Part shown: positions 1 to 8,525 of the stretch, piece after piece
How the letters are laid out: each line of letters starts with the position of its first letter
Numbering within the stretch: position 1 is the stretch's first letter
DNA from: Polyangium sp. 6x1
GTDB taxonomy: Bacteria > Myxococcota_A > Polyangia > Polyangiales > Polyangiaceae
DNA length: 64,000 nt
Direction: 5' to 3'
Assembly: GCF_029946515.1 (NCBI RefSeq)
Contig: NZ_JARZHH010000028.1
Coordinates: forward strand, 1 to 64,000
Program-made: the position numbers and the translations under genes
Notes under the pieces: generated by a model
Database searches by the model: none
What the model was told of the DNA's origin: nothing
Seen by the model: the letters and a program-made list of their open reading frames with translations, nothing else

Positions 1-390
1 AAGCGGCGACTGCGCGACGGGCGCGGGCCCAGGCGTCGCGCCCCACGCGGGCGGCTGCGGCGCCGCGACGGGCGGCGGCCCCCCGGCCGTGCCCGCCACC
101 GGCGACGGCGTGTCGTCGAAGCGACCGCGCGTCGACCCGAGGGCGATCTCGTCGCCGTGCTTCAGGGGAGCCTCGCCGCGGACCCGCTCGTTGTTGATGA
201 ACGTCCCGTTCAGGCTGCCCAGATCACGCAGGTAAAACTGCGTCCCGCGGAGCTCGATGATGCAGTGCTCCTTGGAGACGATCTTGTCGAGCAGCTGGAT
301 CGAGTTGTTGGGGTGTCGCCCCAACGAGTTCACGGGCCGCAGCTCGATGGCCTGCTGCCCTTCGGCGGTCTGCAGGATCAGTCGAGCCAT
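1..390 (-). CDS. FHA domain protein (C-terminus cut by window edge)
   Basis: The first 130 codons are in the window and the rest lies beyond base 1. The N-terminal ~95 residues form a forkhead-associated domain, a phosphothreonine-binding module. The hallmark pieces GRHPNN, SKEHC and LGSLNGTF are present in the right order. A Pro/Ala/Gly-rich linker follows and runs to the edge. In myxobacteria such proteins usually read out Ser/Thr kinase signalling, and several kinases lie in this window, but no direct link is visible. It is divergent from glycerol kinase with 175 bp between the starts. What follows the linker is unknown. Confidence 0.85.
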   Translation of the reverse strand, partial: MARLILQTAEGQQAIELRPVNSLGRHPNNSIQLLDKIVSKEHCIIELRGTQFYLRDLGSLNGTFINNERVRGEAPLKHGDEIALGSTRGRFDDTPSPVAGTAGGPPPVAAPQPPAWGATPGPAPVAQSPL

Positions 391-565
391 CAGGTGAGCC
401 GTTGCGCTTGCATGCCGAGAACCATGGGAGGCCCGGACCGCACGAATGCAGACGGCCGCCGAACCGGTACGGGCAGAAGTGTATTCCTTCTCGTGGCATT
501 AAGCGAGGGGTTCGACGCGCCGATCGTCCTTCCCCCGGCGCGGCCGCCAGGCTAGGGCCGAAACC

Positions 566-2077
566 ATGGCCGCCGACCTTCTGCTCGCGATCGATCAAGG
601 GACGACCGGGACGACCTCGCTCGTGCTCGACACGGCCGGGACGACCCGCGGTCGCGCGACGCGCGAGTTCCCCCAGCACTTCCCGCGCCCCGGCCTCGTC
701 GAGCACGAGCCCGAGGACATCTGGCAAAGCGTGCTCGAATCGGTGGAAGCCGCGCTCGCCTCGGCCGGCGTCAAAGGCGATCGCATCGCCGCCGTCGGCA
801 TCACGAACCAGCGCGAGACCACGCTCGTCTGGCAACGCGCGACCGACAAGCCCATCCACCGCGCGATCGTCTGGCAAGACCGGCGCACCGCGGACGCCTG
901 CGCGCGTCTCCGCGAAGGCGGCCACGAGCCCGCCGTGAAACGCACGACCGGCCTCGTGCTCGATCCGTACTTCAGCGGCACGAAGCTCACGTGGCTGCTC
1001 GACAACGTCGACGGCGCCCGCGACCGCGCCGAGCGCGGCGAGCTCGCGTTCGGCACCATCGACAGCTACCTCGTCTGGCGCCTGTCCGGCGGCGCGATGG
1101 GCGGCTCGGCCGTGCACGCGACCGACGTGACGAACGCCTCGCGCACGCTGCTCATGAGCCTCGCGACGCTCGACTGGGACCCGGCGATGCTCGATCTCTT
1201 CCGCGCGCCGCGCGCCGTGCTGCCGAAGATCGTCGACTCGGCCGGGCTCATCGCGAAGACGCTGGGCTTCCCGCACCTGCCCGACGGCGTGCCGATCACG
1301 GGCATCGCGGGCGATCAACAAGCCGCGCTCTTCGGCCAGGCCTGCTTCGACACGGGCGACGCGAAATGCACGTACGGCACGGGCGCCTTCGTCCTCGTCA
1401 ACATCGGCGCGCAGCCGATCGCGAGCCGCTTCGGCCTGCTCACGACCGTGGGCTGGAAGGTCGGCGGCGAGGTCGTCTTCGCCCTCGAAGGCAGCGCGTT
1501 CATCGCGGGCGCGGCCGTGCAATGGCTCCGCGACGGGCTCGGCATCATCCGCAGCGCGGCCGAGATCGAGCCGCTCGCCGCGAGCGTCGCGTCGAGCGAA
1601 GGCGTGACGTTCGTGCCCGCGCTCTCCGGCCTCGGCGCGCCGTACTGGGATCCGGACGCGCGCGGCCTCATCCACGGCATCACGCGCGGCACCACGAAGG
1701 CGCACCTCGCGCGCGCCACGCTCGAAGGCATCGCGCTCGAAGTGACGGACCTGCTCCGCGCCATGTGCGACGATCTAGGCCGGCCCCTCGGCCGCATGCG
1801 CGTGGACGGCGGCGCCGCGAACAACGACCTGCTCATGCAATACCAGGCCGACACGGCCGCCATCACGATCGAGCGTCCGATCGAGCTCGAATCGACCGCC
1901 CGGGGCGCCGCCATGCTCGCCGGCGTCGGCGCCGGGCTCTTCCGCGACATGCGTGACGCCGCCCGCATGTCCCGGGTGGAGCGGACGTTCGACGTCGCAA
2001 TGCCCCCGGAGGAACGAAACGTCCACCTCGCCCGCTGGGCCGACGCCGTCGCCCGCGCCCGGTCGTCGCGCCCTTGA
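566..2077 (+). CDS. glpK: Glycerol kinase
   Basis: Predicted to phosphorylate glycerol with ATP to sn-glycerol-3-phosphate in the cytoplasm (FGGY kinase family). The 503 residues match the usual family length. Visible landmarks are the N-terminal phosphate loop AIDQGTTGTT, GITNQRETT, AIVWQDRRT, the FSGTKLTWLL segment, YGTGAFVLVN and the C-terminal GGAANNDLLMQ signature. No glycerol facilitator or glycerol-3-phosphate dehydrogenase gene is adjacent, so it stands alone here. The ATG at 566 is preceded by a short leader containing GGCTAGGG, a possible -10 region. Confidence 0.97.
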   Translation: MAADLLLAIDQGTTGTTSLVLDTAGTTRGRATREFPQHFPRPGLVEHEPEDIWQSVLESVEAALASAGVKGDRIAAVGITNQRETTLVWQRATDKPIHRAIVWQDRRTADACARLREGGHEPAVKRTTGLVLDPYFSGTKLTWLLDNVDGARDRAERGELAFGTIDSYLVWRLSGGAMGGSAVHATDVTNASRTLLMSLATLDWDPAMLDLFRAPRAVLPKIVDSAGLIAKTLGFPHLPDGVPITGIAGDQQAALFGQACFDTGDAKCTYGTGAFVLVNIGAQPIASRFGLLTTVGWKVGGEVVFALEGSAFIAGAAVQWLRDGLGIIRSAAEIEPLAASVASSEGVTFVPALSGLGAPYWDPDARGLIHGITRGTTKAHLARATLEGIALEVTDLLRAMCDDLGRPLGRMRVDGGAANNDLLMQYQADTAAITIERPIELESTARGAAMLAGVGAGLFRDMRDAARMSRVERTFDVAMPPEERNVHLARWADAVARARSSRP

Positions 2078-2352
2078 CCCCCGAGCCCCCCGCGATCCGC
2101 CGCCCGGGACAGACATGCCCCGGCCAGATGCGTTCGCTCGTTCGCAGGACGAGCTTTTCCGGCGCGAACCTGCTACCTCGCTGTATTTGGGAGCGAGACG
2201 TGGGACGCTTGGCAAGCCGGCTCACCCGCCGCCCGGGACGAACCTGTCGCGGCGGCGCCCATCACACGGAGATGGCCGAGCTTCCGGCCTGGGGAACAGG
2301 CACTATGTTGCGAGAGTTCACCCCAAAGCGACCTCACAGAGCGTAAAATTCT

Positions 2353-3255
2353 ATGTCAACGGAGAGCTCCCGTTCTCACTTGGTTCCCCTGCAGAGGCCC
2401 GGCCGGCCCGCCACTCGTCGGGTCGTGTCGCTCGATGAGGAGGAAATGCAGAAGCCTGAAAATCCTTCCACCTCGGGGGTGGTCTACCGGGACATCCCGA
2501 TCGATTGGGAGGCGCTGGAGGACGCGTTCGAGAACAACGCGCCCGAGGTCCACTCTTACCTTCACCTCGTGACGGGTGACGTCCTCCGCGTCGTCGACGG
2601 AGTCGCGGATCCGCAGATGCACGCGCGCATCGCGGCCGATCCGAACTACCTCCGCATCGATCCGGTGAGCTCCCGCGAGCAGTACCGCTGGATGGAGCGC
2701 TTCATCCCGATGGTGGAGGACCCGGAGCTGCAGGGAAAGCTGACGCAGGCGATCGACGGCAAGGGCGCCTTCCGCCGCTTCAAGGACGTGCTGATGAGCT
2801 ACGGCCCGGAGCGCGAGCGCTGGTTCTCGTTCCGCAGCGAGCGGCTCCGCATCTTCATGGAAGCGTGGCTGAACGCGCACGCGCTGAACCCGATCGCGCG
2901 CCCCGTGTGGGTGCCCGAGCAGCCCCCTTCCCGCGCGGAAGGACAACCCGCGGACGCCACCGTCGCCGCCGCCGCGCCCGCTCCGAGCACGCGCGAGCCG
3001 CGCGAAGAACCGCCGCGCGAGCTGCGCCGCGGCAAGAGCGTGGAGACGCTGCGCAAGAACCTGCGCGACATCGCCGACGCCCTCGGCCCGCGCGACCTCG
3101 ACACGCTCACGGCCTTCGCGGAGTTCCTGAAGGCACGTCGCGCCGCGCGCTCGTTCGCCCATCATTACGAGGGCAGCCACGCGCACGCCGAGGAAGAGCC
3201 CGCCCCGGCCTCGCAAGAGATCGTCGGCGGCGAGGTGCGCTCCGCTTCGTCCTGA
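2353..3255 (+). CDS. UPF0158 family protein
   Basis: A 300-residue protein of unknown function. Residues ~48-190 match the UPF0158 family pattern, with IDWEALEDAF, a valine-rich strand, DPNYLRIDP, the RWMERFI helix and the GAFRRFKDVL..ERERWFSF block. A charged tail of about 100 residues follows, including a Pro/Ala linker and a helix rich in Arg and Leu. An in-frame ATG at 2446 has GAGGAGG only 2 nt upstream, too close for an ideal ribosome site, so the upstream ATG is kept; the first ~31 residues are low-confidence. The 275 bp before it hold only a possible -10 (CCTGCTACCT, 2169-2178). Confidence 0.8.
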   Translation: MSTESSRSHLVPLQRPGRPATRRVVSLDEEEMQKPENPSTSGVVYRDIPIDWEALEDAFENNAPEVHSYLHLVTGDVLRVVDGVADPQMHARIAADPNYLRIDPVSSREQYRWMERFIPMVEDPELQGKLTQAIDGKGAFRRFKDVLMSYGPERERWFSFRSERLRIFMEAWLNAHALNPIARPVWVPEQPPSRAEGQPADATVAAAAPAPSTREPREEPPRELRRGKSVETLRKNLRDIADALGPRDLDTLTAFAEFLKARRAARSFAHHYEGSHAHAEEEPAPASQEIVGGEVRSASS

Positions 3256-3261
3256 AGCGCG

Positions 3262-3945
3262 CTAGCGCGAGCGAACGATCGTGACCGTCACGCGAGAGCG
3301 CGCGGTCTGGAAGTAATTCGCGATCGCCTCGCCGAGCCTCTGCGCCACGACCCACCGACCGAGCGCGACCGAGACCTGTTCGTACGGACGACCCGTGAAC
3401 GGCGTCGTGCCCGTGCGCAGGAGCGCGCGGAGCTCCGGGTCGCTCGGCGCGAGCATCGGCGCGACCATGCGGTCGAGGTAGAGGCTCGCGCGAGCCTGGC
3501 GGCGCAAGAGCGCGTCGATCTCGTCCGAGCCGATGCCCTCGGCCTTGGCCGCGGCGATGAGCTTGTCCCGCCCCTTCACGCGTTGCTCGAGCACCGCACG
3601 CGCGGACTCGGCGCGGCTCGCGATCTCGGTCGCGTCGGGCGCCGGCAGGACGGGCAAGCTCGCGAGGAGCGTCTCGGCGATGTGGCGATCGAGCGCCGCG
3701 CGTACGTGGCGATCCGTGAACGGCGCAGGATCCGCATCCGGATCGGCCATGGCCTCGATGCGCGCCTCGAACGCGAGCTCGCGCTCGTAGACGAACTGCG
3801 GACGCGTGACGCCGCCCGTCTCGGGCGCATGCCAGCGGACGACCACGCGATCGAGCAGCGCGGGCTTCGCCTCGGTCTGCGTCTGCGCGAAAGCGGGCGC
3901 GGCGAACGCGAGCGCAGCGAGGACGAGGAGGACAGCCGGGCGCAT
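3262..3945 (-). CDS. Secreted helical protein, possible SurA-like N-domain
   Basis: The 227-residue product starts with a clear Sec signal peptide (VLLVLAALAFAAPAFAQ, cleavage about residue 21). The rest is mostly helical with many Arg, Glu and Ala residues. The layout (FTDRHVRAALDRHIAETLL, then a long charged helix, then RRQARASLYLDRMVAPML) resembles the N-terminal chaperone part of SurA/PrsA-type proteins. No prolyl-isomerase domain is present. I do not recognise a specific family. It is convergent with the UPF0158 gene (6 bp apart) and divergent from the BMP-family gene. Confidence 0.6.
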   Translation of the reverse strand: MRPAVLLVLAALAFAAPAFAQTQTEAKPALLDRVVVRWHAPETGGVTRPQFVYERELAFEARIEAMADPDADPAPFTDRHVRAALDRHIAETLLASLPVLPAPDATEIASRAESARAVLEQRVKGRDKLIAAAKAEGIGSDEIDALLRRQARASLYLDRMVAPMLAPSDPELRALLRTGTTPFTGRPYEQVSVALGRWVVAQRLGEAIANYFQTARSRVTVTIVRSR

Positions 3946-4011
3946 CGAGGATGCGAACTATACCGCGGGCGCGCCGCTCCATCGAGCGAGCGACTGCGCT
4001 AGCCTCGTTCC

Positions 4012-5061
4012 ATGGCCGAAAGGGGCACCCACGCCGCGTCGCGGCTGACCGTGGTCACGCTCGTCGTCTCGCTCGCGGCGGCCGCGTCGACGCTCCTTCC
4101 CGCGCGCGGCGAAGAACCGCGTCCGGAAGGCCCGCACGCGAAGGTGCGCGTGGGCCTCGTGTTCGACGTCGGCGGACGCGGTGACAAGAGCTTCAACGAC
4201 GCGGCGTACGAGGGGCTGTCGCGCGCGGCGAGCGAGCTCGGCGTGACGACGGAGGTGCTCGAGCCGAGCGGCGCGGAGGATCGCGAGGCGGCAATGCGCC
4301 TCTTCGCGGCGCGCGGCTTCGACCTCGTGATCGGCGTGGGGTTCATCTTCTCGACCGACGTGAACGTGGTGGCGCGCGATTTCCCGAGCACGCGCTTCGC
4401 CTGCATCGACTACGCGCCGCCGATGGGCGGCGCGACGCCCGCGAACGTCGCGGGCCTTCGTTTCCGCGAGGAGGAGGCATCGTTCCTCGTCGGCGCCGTC
4501 GCGGGCCTCATGTCGAAGACGGGCCACGTGGGCTTCGTCGGCGGCATGGACATCCCGCTCATCCGCAAGTTCGAGGCTGGCTACCGCGCCGGCGTGCGCG
4601 AGGTTTGTCCGCACTGCGAGGTGCACGCGGCGTTCGCGGGCACGACGCCCGAAGCGTTCCGCGATCCGGTGAAGGGCAAGGCGCTCGCGAACAGCGAGAT
4701 CGCCGCGGGCGCGGACATCGTCTACCACGCGGCGGGGACCACGGGTCACGGCGTCTTCGAAGCGGCGCGCGACATGGGCGTGAAGGCGATCGGCGTCGAC
4801 GCCGATCAGCACGACGAGATGCCCGGCACCGTGCTGACGAGCATGATCAAGCGCGGCGACGTCGCCGTCTTCGACACGATCCGCGACGTGGCCGAGGGCC
4901 GCTTCGAGGCCGGGCTGCACACGTTCGGCCTCGCCGAGGGCGCCGTCGGGTACGTCGACGAGGGGCCGCACGCCGCGGGCATCCCCGAGGCCACGAAGCA
5001 GAAGGTCGAAGCGCTCGCGCAGCGCGTGATCCGCGGGGAGATCAAGATCCCCGAGCGCTAG
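4012..5061 (+). CDS. BMP/PnrA-family substrate-binding protein
   Basis: A 349-residue periplasmic binding protein of the basic membrane protein (BMP/Med/PnrA) family, whose characterised members bind purine nucleosides for ABC import. A Sec signal segment covers residues ~12-36. The mature part begins with the family pattern VRVGLVFDVGGRGDKSFND and continues with VGGMDIPLIRKFEAGYRAG and IGVDADQHD. There is no lipobox cysteine, so it is probably soluble. No permease or ATPase gene is adjacent, making it an orphan. Its stop codon is the first base of a structured hairpin element (5061-5145). Confidence 0.9.
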   Translation: MAERGTHAASRLTVVTLVVSLAAAASTLLPARGEEPRPEGPHAKVRVGLVFDVGGRGDKSFNDAAYEGLSRAASELGVTTEVLEPSGAEDREAAMRLFAARGFDLVIGVGFIFSTDVNVVARDFPSTRFACIDYAPPMGGATPANVAGLRFREEEASFLVGAVAGLMSKTGHVGFVGGMDIPLIRKFEAGYRAGVREVCPHCEVHAAFAGTTPEAFRDPVKGKALANSEIAAGADIVYHAAGTTGHGVFEAARDMGVKAIGVDADQHDEMPGTVLTSMIKRGDVAVFDTIRDVAEGRFEAGLHTFGLAEGAVGYVDEGPHAAGIPEATKQKVEALAQRVIRGEIKIPER

Positions 5062-5145
5062 AGCAGCGAGCCCTTCGCTGCTCTGCGGGGTCGCGCAGCG
5101 AGCCCGCCTCACGAGAGGGGGACGCGAGGCGTCCCCCTCGGGACG
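5061..5145 (+). repeat. Structured multi-hairpin dispersed element, copy A
   Basis: Three successive stem-loops start at the last base of the BMP-gene stop codon. Hairpin 1: GAGCAGCGA pairs with TCGCTGCTC. Hairpin 2: GCGGG pairs with CCCGC around an inner TCGC/GCGA stem. Hairpin 3: 5115-5125 pairs perfectly with 5129-5139 (11 bp, GAG loop). A homologous copy lies on the opposite strand at 19884-20003, also starting at a stop codon. Paired positions differ between copies while pairing is kept. It probably acts as a terminator between the convergent BMP and cdaR genes; its origin as a mobile repeat is inference. Confidence 0.75.
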
Positions 5146-5150
5146 AACCT

Positions 5151-6095
5151 TCACCACTTCACGAGCACCTTCGGCGGATCGACCACGACCTTCACGTGCG
5201 GCACCTCGAGCAGCACGTCGAGGTAGGCGCTGCCCGGCTTGCTCAGGTCCGCGCCCGAGCTCTTCGGCTCCACGCGCGGCACGAGCGACTCGGGCGAGAC
5301 CGCGTTCACGTCCTCGTTCGATCCGACGAGGCGCACCTTCACCGTCGGCGGCGTCGTCACGGCGCGCGGCAGGCCCACGACCTCCACGCGCAGGTTCGCG
5401 AACTCCTTCTTCGCGAGCTCACGCGCGATCTCGACCGTCGCGATCACGCTCTCGACGTCGTAGTTCACGAGCTTCGGCGGCTTGTCGAGCGGGAGCGGCC
5501 GACGGTAGACGCCCTCGGTCAAGCCCGTCACGTCGAACGGCGCCGCGCGCGCGTACTGCATGACGTCCACGATCGAGCGAGCGCCCCGCGCCCGCACGAC
5601 CTTCGGCTCGGAGCCGATCACGCCCTTCACGGCGAACGTCGGCGCGGGCTCGCCCGTGCGCGCGATCTGCACCGGGATCTCTCGCTCGACGACGTCGTCC
5701 CAGCGCAGCTCGATCGCCGGCGGCTGGACCTCCTCGATCTGCACGCCCGTGGGCACGCGGAACATGCTCGGCTTGAGGTCGATGTTCGTCTCGCGCCCGC
5801 TGCGCAGGTTGAGCTGCAGCGTGCCGAGATCGTCGCTGCGCAGATCGTCGAGCTGCGTGCGCGAGCCGCGCAGCGTGACCTTCACCTCGTTCGGGATCTG
5901 CGTCATGAGCTGCCGGTTCGCGCTCTCCGGCGGCATGATCGACACGACGCTGACCGAGAACGTGCGCTGCGCGTTCTCGGCGCCGTGGATGAACGCATAA
6001 ATCCCGAGCGCGCAGAGGAGCGACAGGATCTTCAGCCCGATGTTGTCGAGCAGCGCCGCGCGGATGTTCTCGCGAAGCCCGTCCTTGGCCGTCAT
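5151..6095 (-). CDS. cdaR: YbbR-domain membrane protein, c-di-AMP cyclase regulator type
   Basis: A 314-residue single-pass membrane protein. One transmembrane helix near residues 19-38 (LKILSLLCALGIYAFIHG) is followed by tandem YbbR-like beta repeats outside the membrane, e.g. VKVTLRGSRTQLDDL and VNYDVESVIATVEI. In Firmicutes the YbbR protein CdaR binds and modulates the diadenylate cyclase CdaA. The start codon overlaps the cdaA stop by 4 nt (ATGA), so the two are translationally coupled. The glmM gene that follows in Firmicutes is absent; the hairpin element ends the operon instead. Confidence 0.9.
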   Translation of the reverse strand: MTAKDGLRENIRAALLDNIGLKILSLLCALGIYAFIHGAENAQRTFSVSVVSIMPPESANRQLMTQIPNEVKVTLRGSRTQLDDLRSDDLGTLQLNLRSGRETNIDLKPSMFRVPTGVQIEEVQPPAIELRWDDVVEREIPVQIARTGEPAPTFAVKGVIGSEPKVVRARGARSIVDVMQYARAAPFDVTGLTEGVYRRPLPLDKPPKLVNYDVESVIATVEIARELAKKEFANLRVEVVGLPRAVTTPPTVKVRLVGSNEDVNAVSPESLVPRVEPKSSGADLSKPGSAYLDVLLEVPHVKVVVDPPKVLVKW

Positions 6096-7384
6096 GAGTC
6101 GTCACCGTGGCTGGGGCTGCCGGCGCCTTCACCCGTGCGCGCGGCGGGCTGCGTGCCCGGCGCGCTCGAAGGCGGGCCGGGGGGCGTACTGGGAGGCGTG
6201 CTCGGGGGCGTCGTGGCCTGCGGCGCCGCGGGGACCACGCCGGGCGGCGGCATCGTGGCCGCGGCCGTCGGCGCGGCGTCCGAGGACGGCGGCGGAGGCG
6301 GCACGGTCGACGAGGGCACGAACGTGTTCGGCCGCAAGGTCGGCGCCGCGAGCGAGGCCGGCGGCATCTCCGTGGTCGTGGCCGGCCGCATCGGCATCGC
6401 CGTGCTCGGCGGCATGCGCGACGCGGGCGTGCCCTGCACGCCGGGCATCGGCGTCGCGCCGACCGACGGGGGCGTCGGGATCGACGGACGCACGGGCGGA
6501 GCTTGCACGGGCATCGGAGGCGTACGCACGGGCTGCGGCGCGGCCGGCGGCGGCGCGGACGGCGGCTTGCGCGCGGCGGCGGCCTTCTGCTTCTTGCGCG
6601 ACGAGCGCCCGAAGAGGCCGAGCAGCGCGTGCCGGAGCGACTGACCGTCGAGATTCGAGACGATGTTGCCGCTGAAGCAGAAGCTGATCGTCCCGCGCTC
6701 CTCGCTCACCACGACGACGACCGCGTCGGTCTCCTCCGTGATGCCGAGCGCGGCGCGGTGTCGAGAGCCGAGGCTCGCGTCGAGCACCTTCGTCTCGGGC
6801 ATCGGGAAGAACACGCCGGCGCGCGCGATCTTGAGGTCGCGGATCAGGACGGCGCCGTCGTGCAGCTTGTTCACCGACTCCGGGACGAACAGGCTGACGA
6901 GCAGCTCGCGCGTCACCACCGAGTCGAGGACGATGCCCTCGCTCTTGCAGAACTCGAGCACGTTCGCGTCCTGCTCGAAGGCGATGATCGCGCCCATGCG
7001 ATGGCGCGCGAGCTCGGTCGCCGCCGCCACGACCTCGTCGATGACGCGCGACTGCTGCTCACGCCCGCCCGCGAGCCACGCCTTCGATCCCATGCGGATC
7101 AGCGCGCGGCGGATGTCGTTCTGGAAGACGACGACGACGATCAGGATGATCGACGAGAGCAGCCACGAGAGCAGGTGCAGGAGCGTGGCGAGCTCGAACG
7201 TCTTCGCCGCGAGGTAGAGCAGAAAGACGATGCAGAGCCCGATGCCCATCTGCATCGCGCGCGTCCCGCGCATCACGAGGAGCGCGCGGTAGATGACGTA
7301 CGCGACGATGAAGATGTCGACGAAGTCCCGCAGGACCTGCAGGAACGGGCGCGCGGCGAAGAGGCGAAGCAGGCCGTCGAGCAT
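6092..7384 (-). CDS. cdaA: Membrane diadenylate cyclase with Pro-rich tail
   Basis: Predicted to make cyclic di-AMP from two ATP. Three N-terminal transmembrane helices (residues ~20-90) precede a DAC (DisA_N) domain. The catalytic motifs DGA (176-178) and RHR (208-210) are intact. Usual CdaA proteins end near residue 270-280. This one has about 170 extra residues (262-430) made of a basic RSSRKKQK patch and a Pro/Ala/Thr-rich, disordered-looking tail. It lies between folP (3 bp upstream) and cdaR (ATGA overlap), so the three form one operon. The divergent gene beyond folP encodes the probable opposing phosphodiesterase. Confidence 0.95.
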   Translation of the reverse strand: MLDGLLRLFAARPFLQVLRDFVDIFIVAYVIYRALLVMRGTRAMQMGIGLCIVFLLYLAAKTFELATLLHLLSWLLSSIILIVVVVFQNDIRRALIRMGSKAWLAGGREQQSRVIDEVVAAATELARHRMGAIIAFEQDANVLEFCKSEGIVLDSVVTRELLVSLFVPESVNKLHDGAVLIRDLKIARAGVFFPMPETKVLDASLGSRHRAALGITEETDAVVVVVSEERGTISFCFSGNIVSNLDGQSLRHALLGLFGRSSRKKQKAAAARKPPSAPPPAAPQPVRTPPMPVQAPPVRPSIPTPPSVGATPMPGVQGTPASRMPPSTAMPMRPATTTEMPPASLAAPTLRPNTFVPSSTVPPPPPSSDAAPTAAATMPPPGVVPAAPQATTPPSTPPSTPPGPPSSAPGTQPAARTGEGAGSPSHGDDS

Positions 7385-7387
7385 GGC

Positions 7388-8260
7388 TCAGGCGTCCCCT
7401 CCCCGGCGTGCGTCGATCGCGGCCGCAACCGCGAGCGCTTGCACCACCTCTTTCACGTCGTGCACCCGCACGATCGCTGCGCCGCGCGCCACGCACGCGA
7501 GCACCGCGGCGATTGTGCCGCCGAGCCGCTCGCCCGGCGGCGCGACCACGCTCGCGTCCGGGCTCGCCGCGCGCGCGACGAACGATTTTCGGCTCGGCCC
7601 CACGAGTACGGGAAAGCCGAGCTTCGCAAGCTCGTCCAGCCGCGCGCAGAGCTCGATCGAGTGACGCGCGTTCTTCGCGAACCCGAGCCCCGGATCGAGC
7701 ACGAGGTCCTCGCGCGGCAGGCCCTTCGCGAGCGCACGCTCGGCCGCTTCGGTCCACTCGCGCGCGACATCCGTGACGACGTCTCCGTAGGCGGCGTCGT
7801 CGTACATCGAGAAGCCGCGCATGTCGGTCATCGCTCCGCGGCAATGCATGAGCACGAGGGACGCACCGACGTGTGCGCAGAGCGCGCCGAGCTCGGCGGC
7901 TGGCTCGAGCGAGACCGTGTTCACGATGCGCGCGCCCTCGCCGAGGGCCCACGCGGCGACGTCGGGCAACGTCGTGTCGATCGAGACCACCGCGCCGAGC
8001 TCCACGCTCGCGCGGATGAGCCCGCCGATGCGCCGGATCTGCTCGGCCGCGTCGATCGGAGAAGCACCCGGCCGCGTCGACTCGGCGCCGATGTCGAGGA
8101 TGTGCGCTCCTTCGATCACGAGCCCCCGCACATGCGCAACGGCTGCCGCATCATCCAGGAATCGTCCCCCATCCGAGAAAGAGTCCGGGGTGCGATTACA
8201 AACCCCCATGACGAGCGCGCCCCGTCGGCTCGAAAGAAGCGCGCGGAGCGGGGACGACAT
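7388..8260 (-). CDS. folP: Dihydropteroate synthase
   Basis: Joins 6-hydroxymethyl-dihydropterin pyrophosphate to p-aminobenzoate in folate synthesis. The protein is 290 residues, typical for the family. Visible motifs are MGVCNRTPDSFSDGG (pterin/pyrophosphate loop), ILDIGAESTRPG, VSIDTT, LDPGLGFAKN and LVGPSRKSF. The ATG at 8260 is chosen because the conserved domain begins 18 codons later. The reading frame stays open much further upstream, but that part does not look like DHPS. A CTTGCTACG box lies 8 nt before the ATG, suggesting a very short leader. It is the first gene of the folP-cdaA-cdaR operon. Confidence 0.95.
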   Translation of the reverse strand: MSSPLRALLSSRRGALVMGVCNRTPDSFSDGGRFLDDAAAVAHVRGLVIEGAHILDIGAESTRPGASPIDAAEQIRRIGGLIRASVELGAVVSIDTTLPDVAAWALGEGARIVNTVSLEPAAELGALCAHVGASLVLMHCRGAMTDMRGFSMYDDAAYGDVVTDVAREWTEAAERALAKGLPREDLVLDPGLGFAKNARHSIELCARLDELAKLGFPVLVGPSRKSFVARAASPDASVVAPPGERLGGTIAAVLACVARGAAIVRVHDVKEVVQALAVAAAIDARRGGDA

Positions 8261-8525
8261 TGTGTGTGCGTAGCAAGTTCCGAGCCGGCCGGCAATCTTC
8301 GACCGTGTGCGGCAAAAACGCCACGATCCGTCAGCGAAATCCTTGGACTTTCCCGAGGCGGTTCCTGCGGGCGTCCGGGCTCGGCCTTCACGTGCGCGTT
8401 CTTCGGGTGGCGCGACACGTGCGATCTCCCTGACGCGCGGCGAAATGCCTGCTACGGTCGGCCGATCCGCGTGTCCGAGTCGTCTCGGGCCGCATTCGGC
8501 CGAGGCCCCGCCGCGGCCCGAGCGA
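8261..8525. promoter_or_regulatory. Divergent promoter region, folP operon / 7TM-HD phosphodiesterase
   Basis: A 265-bp gap separates the starts of the c-di-AMP synthase operon (leftwards) and the HD phosphodiesterase gene (rightwards). A CTTGCTACG box (8269-8277, minus strand) lies just before the folP ATG. A CCTGCTACGGT box (8448-8458, plus strand) lies about 70 bp before the phosphodiesterase start. Both resemble the extended -10 boxes seen before other genes here. I see no ydaO-type c-di-AMP riboswitch. Confidence 0.45.

Noticed and set aside
8261-8525. ydaO-type c-di-AMP riboswitch in the divergent region
   Set aside because: I could not find the conserved core or pairing; only promoter-like boxes are visible.
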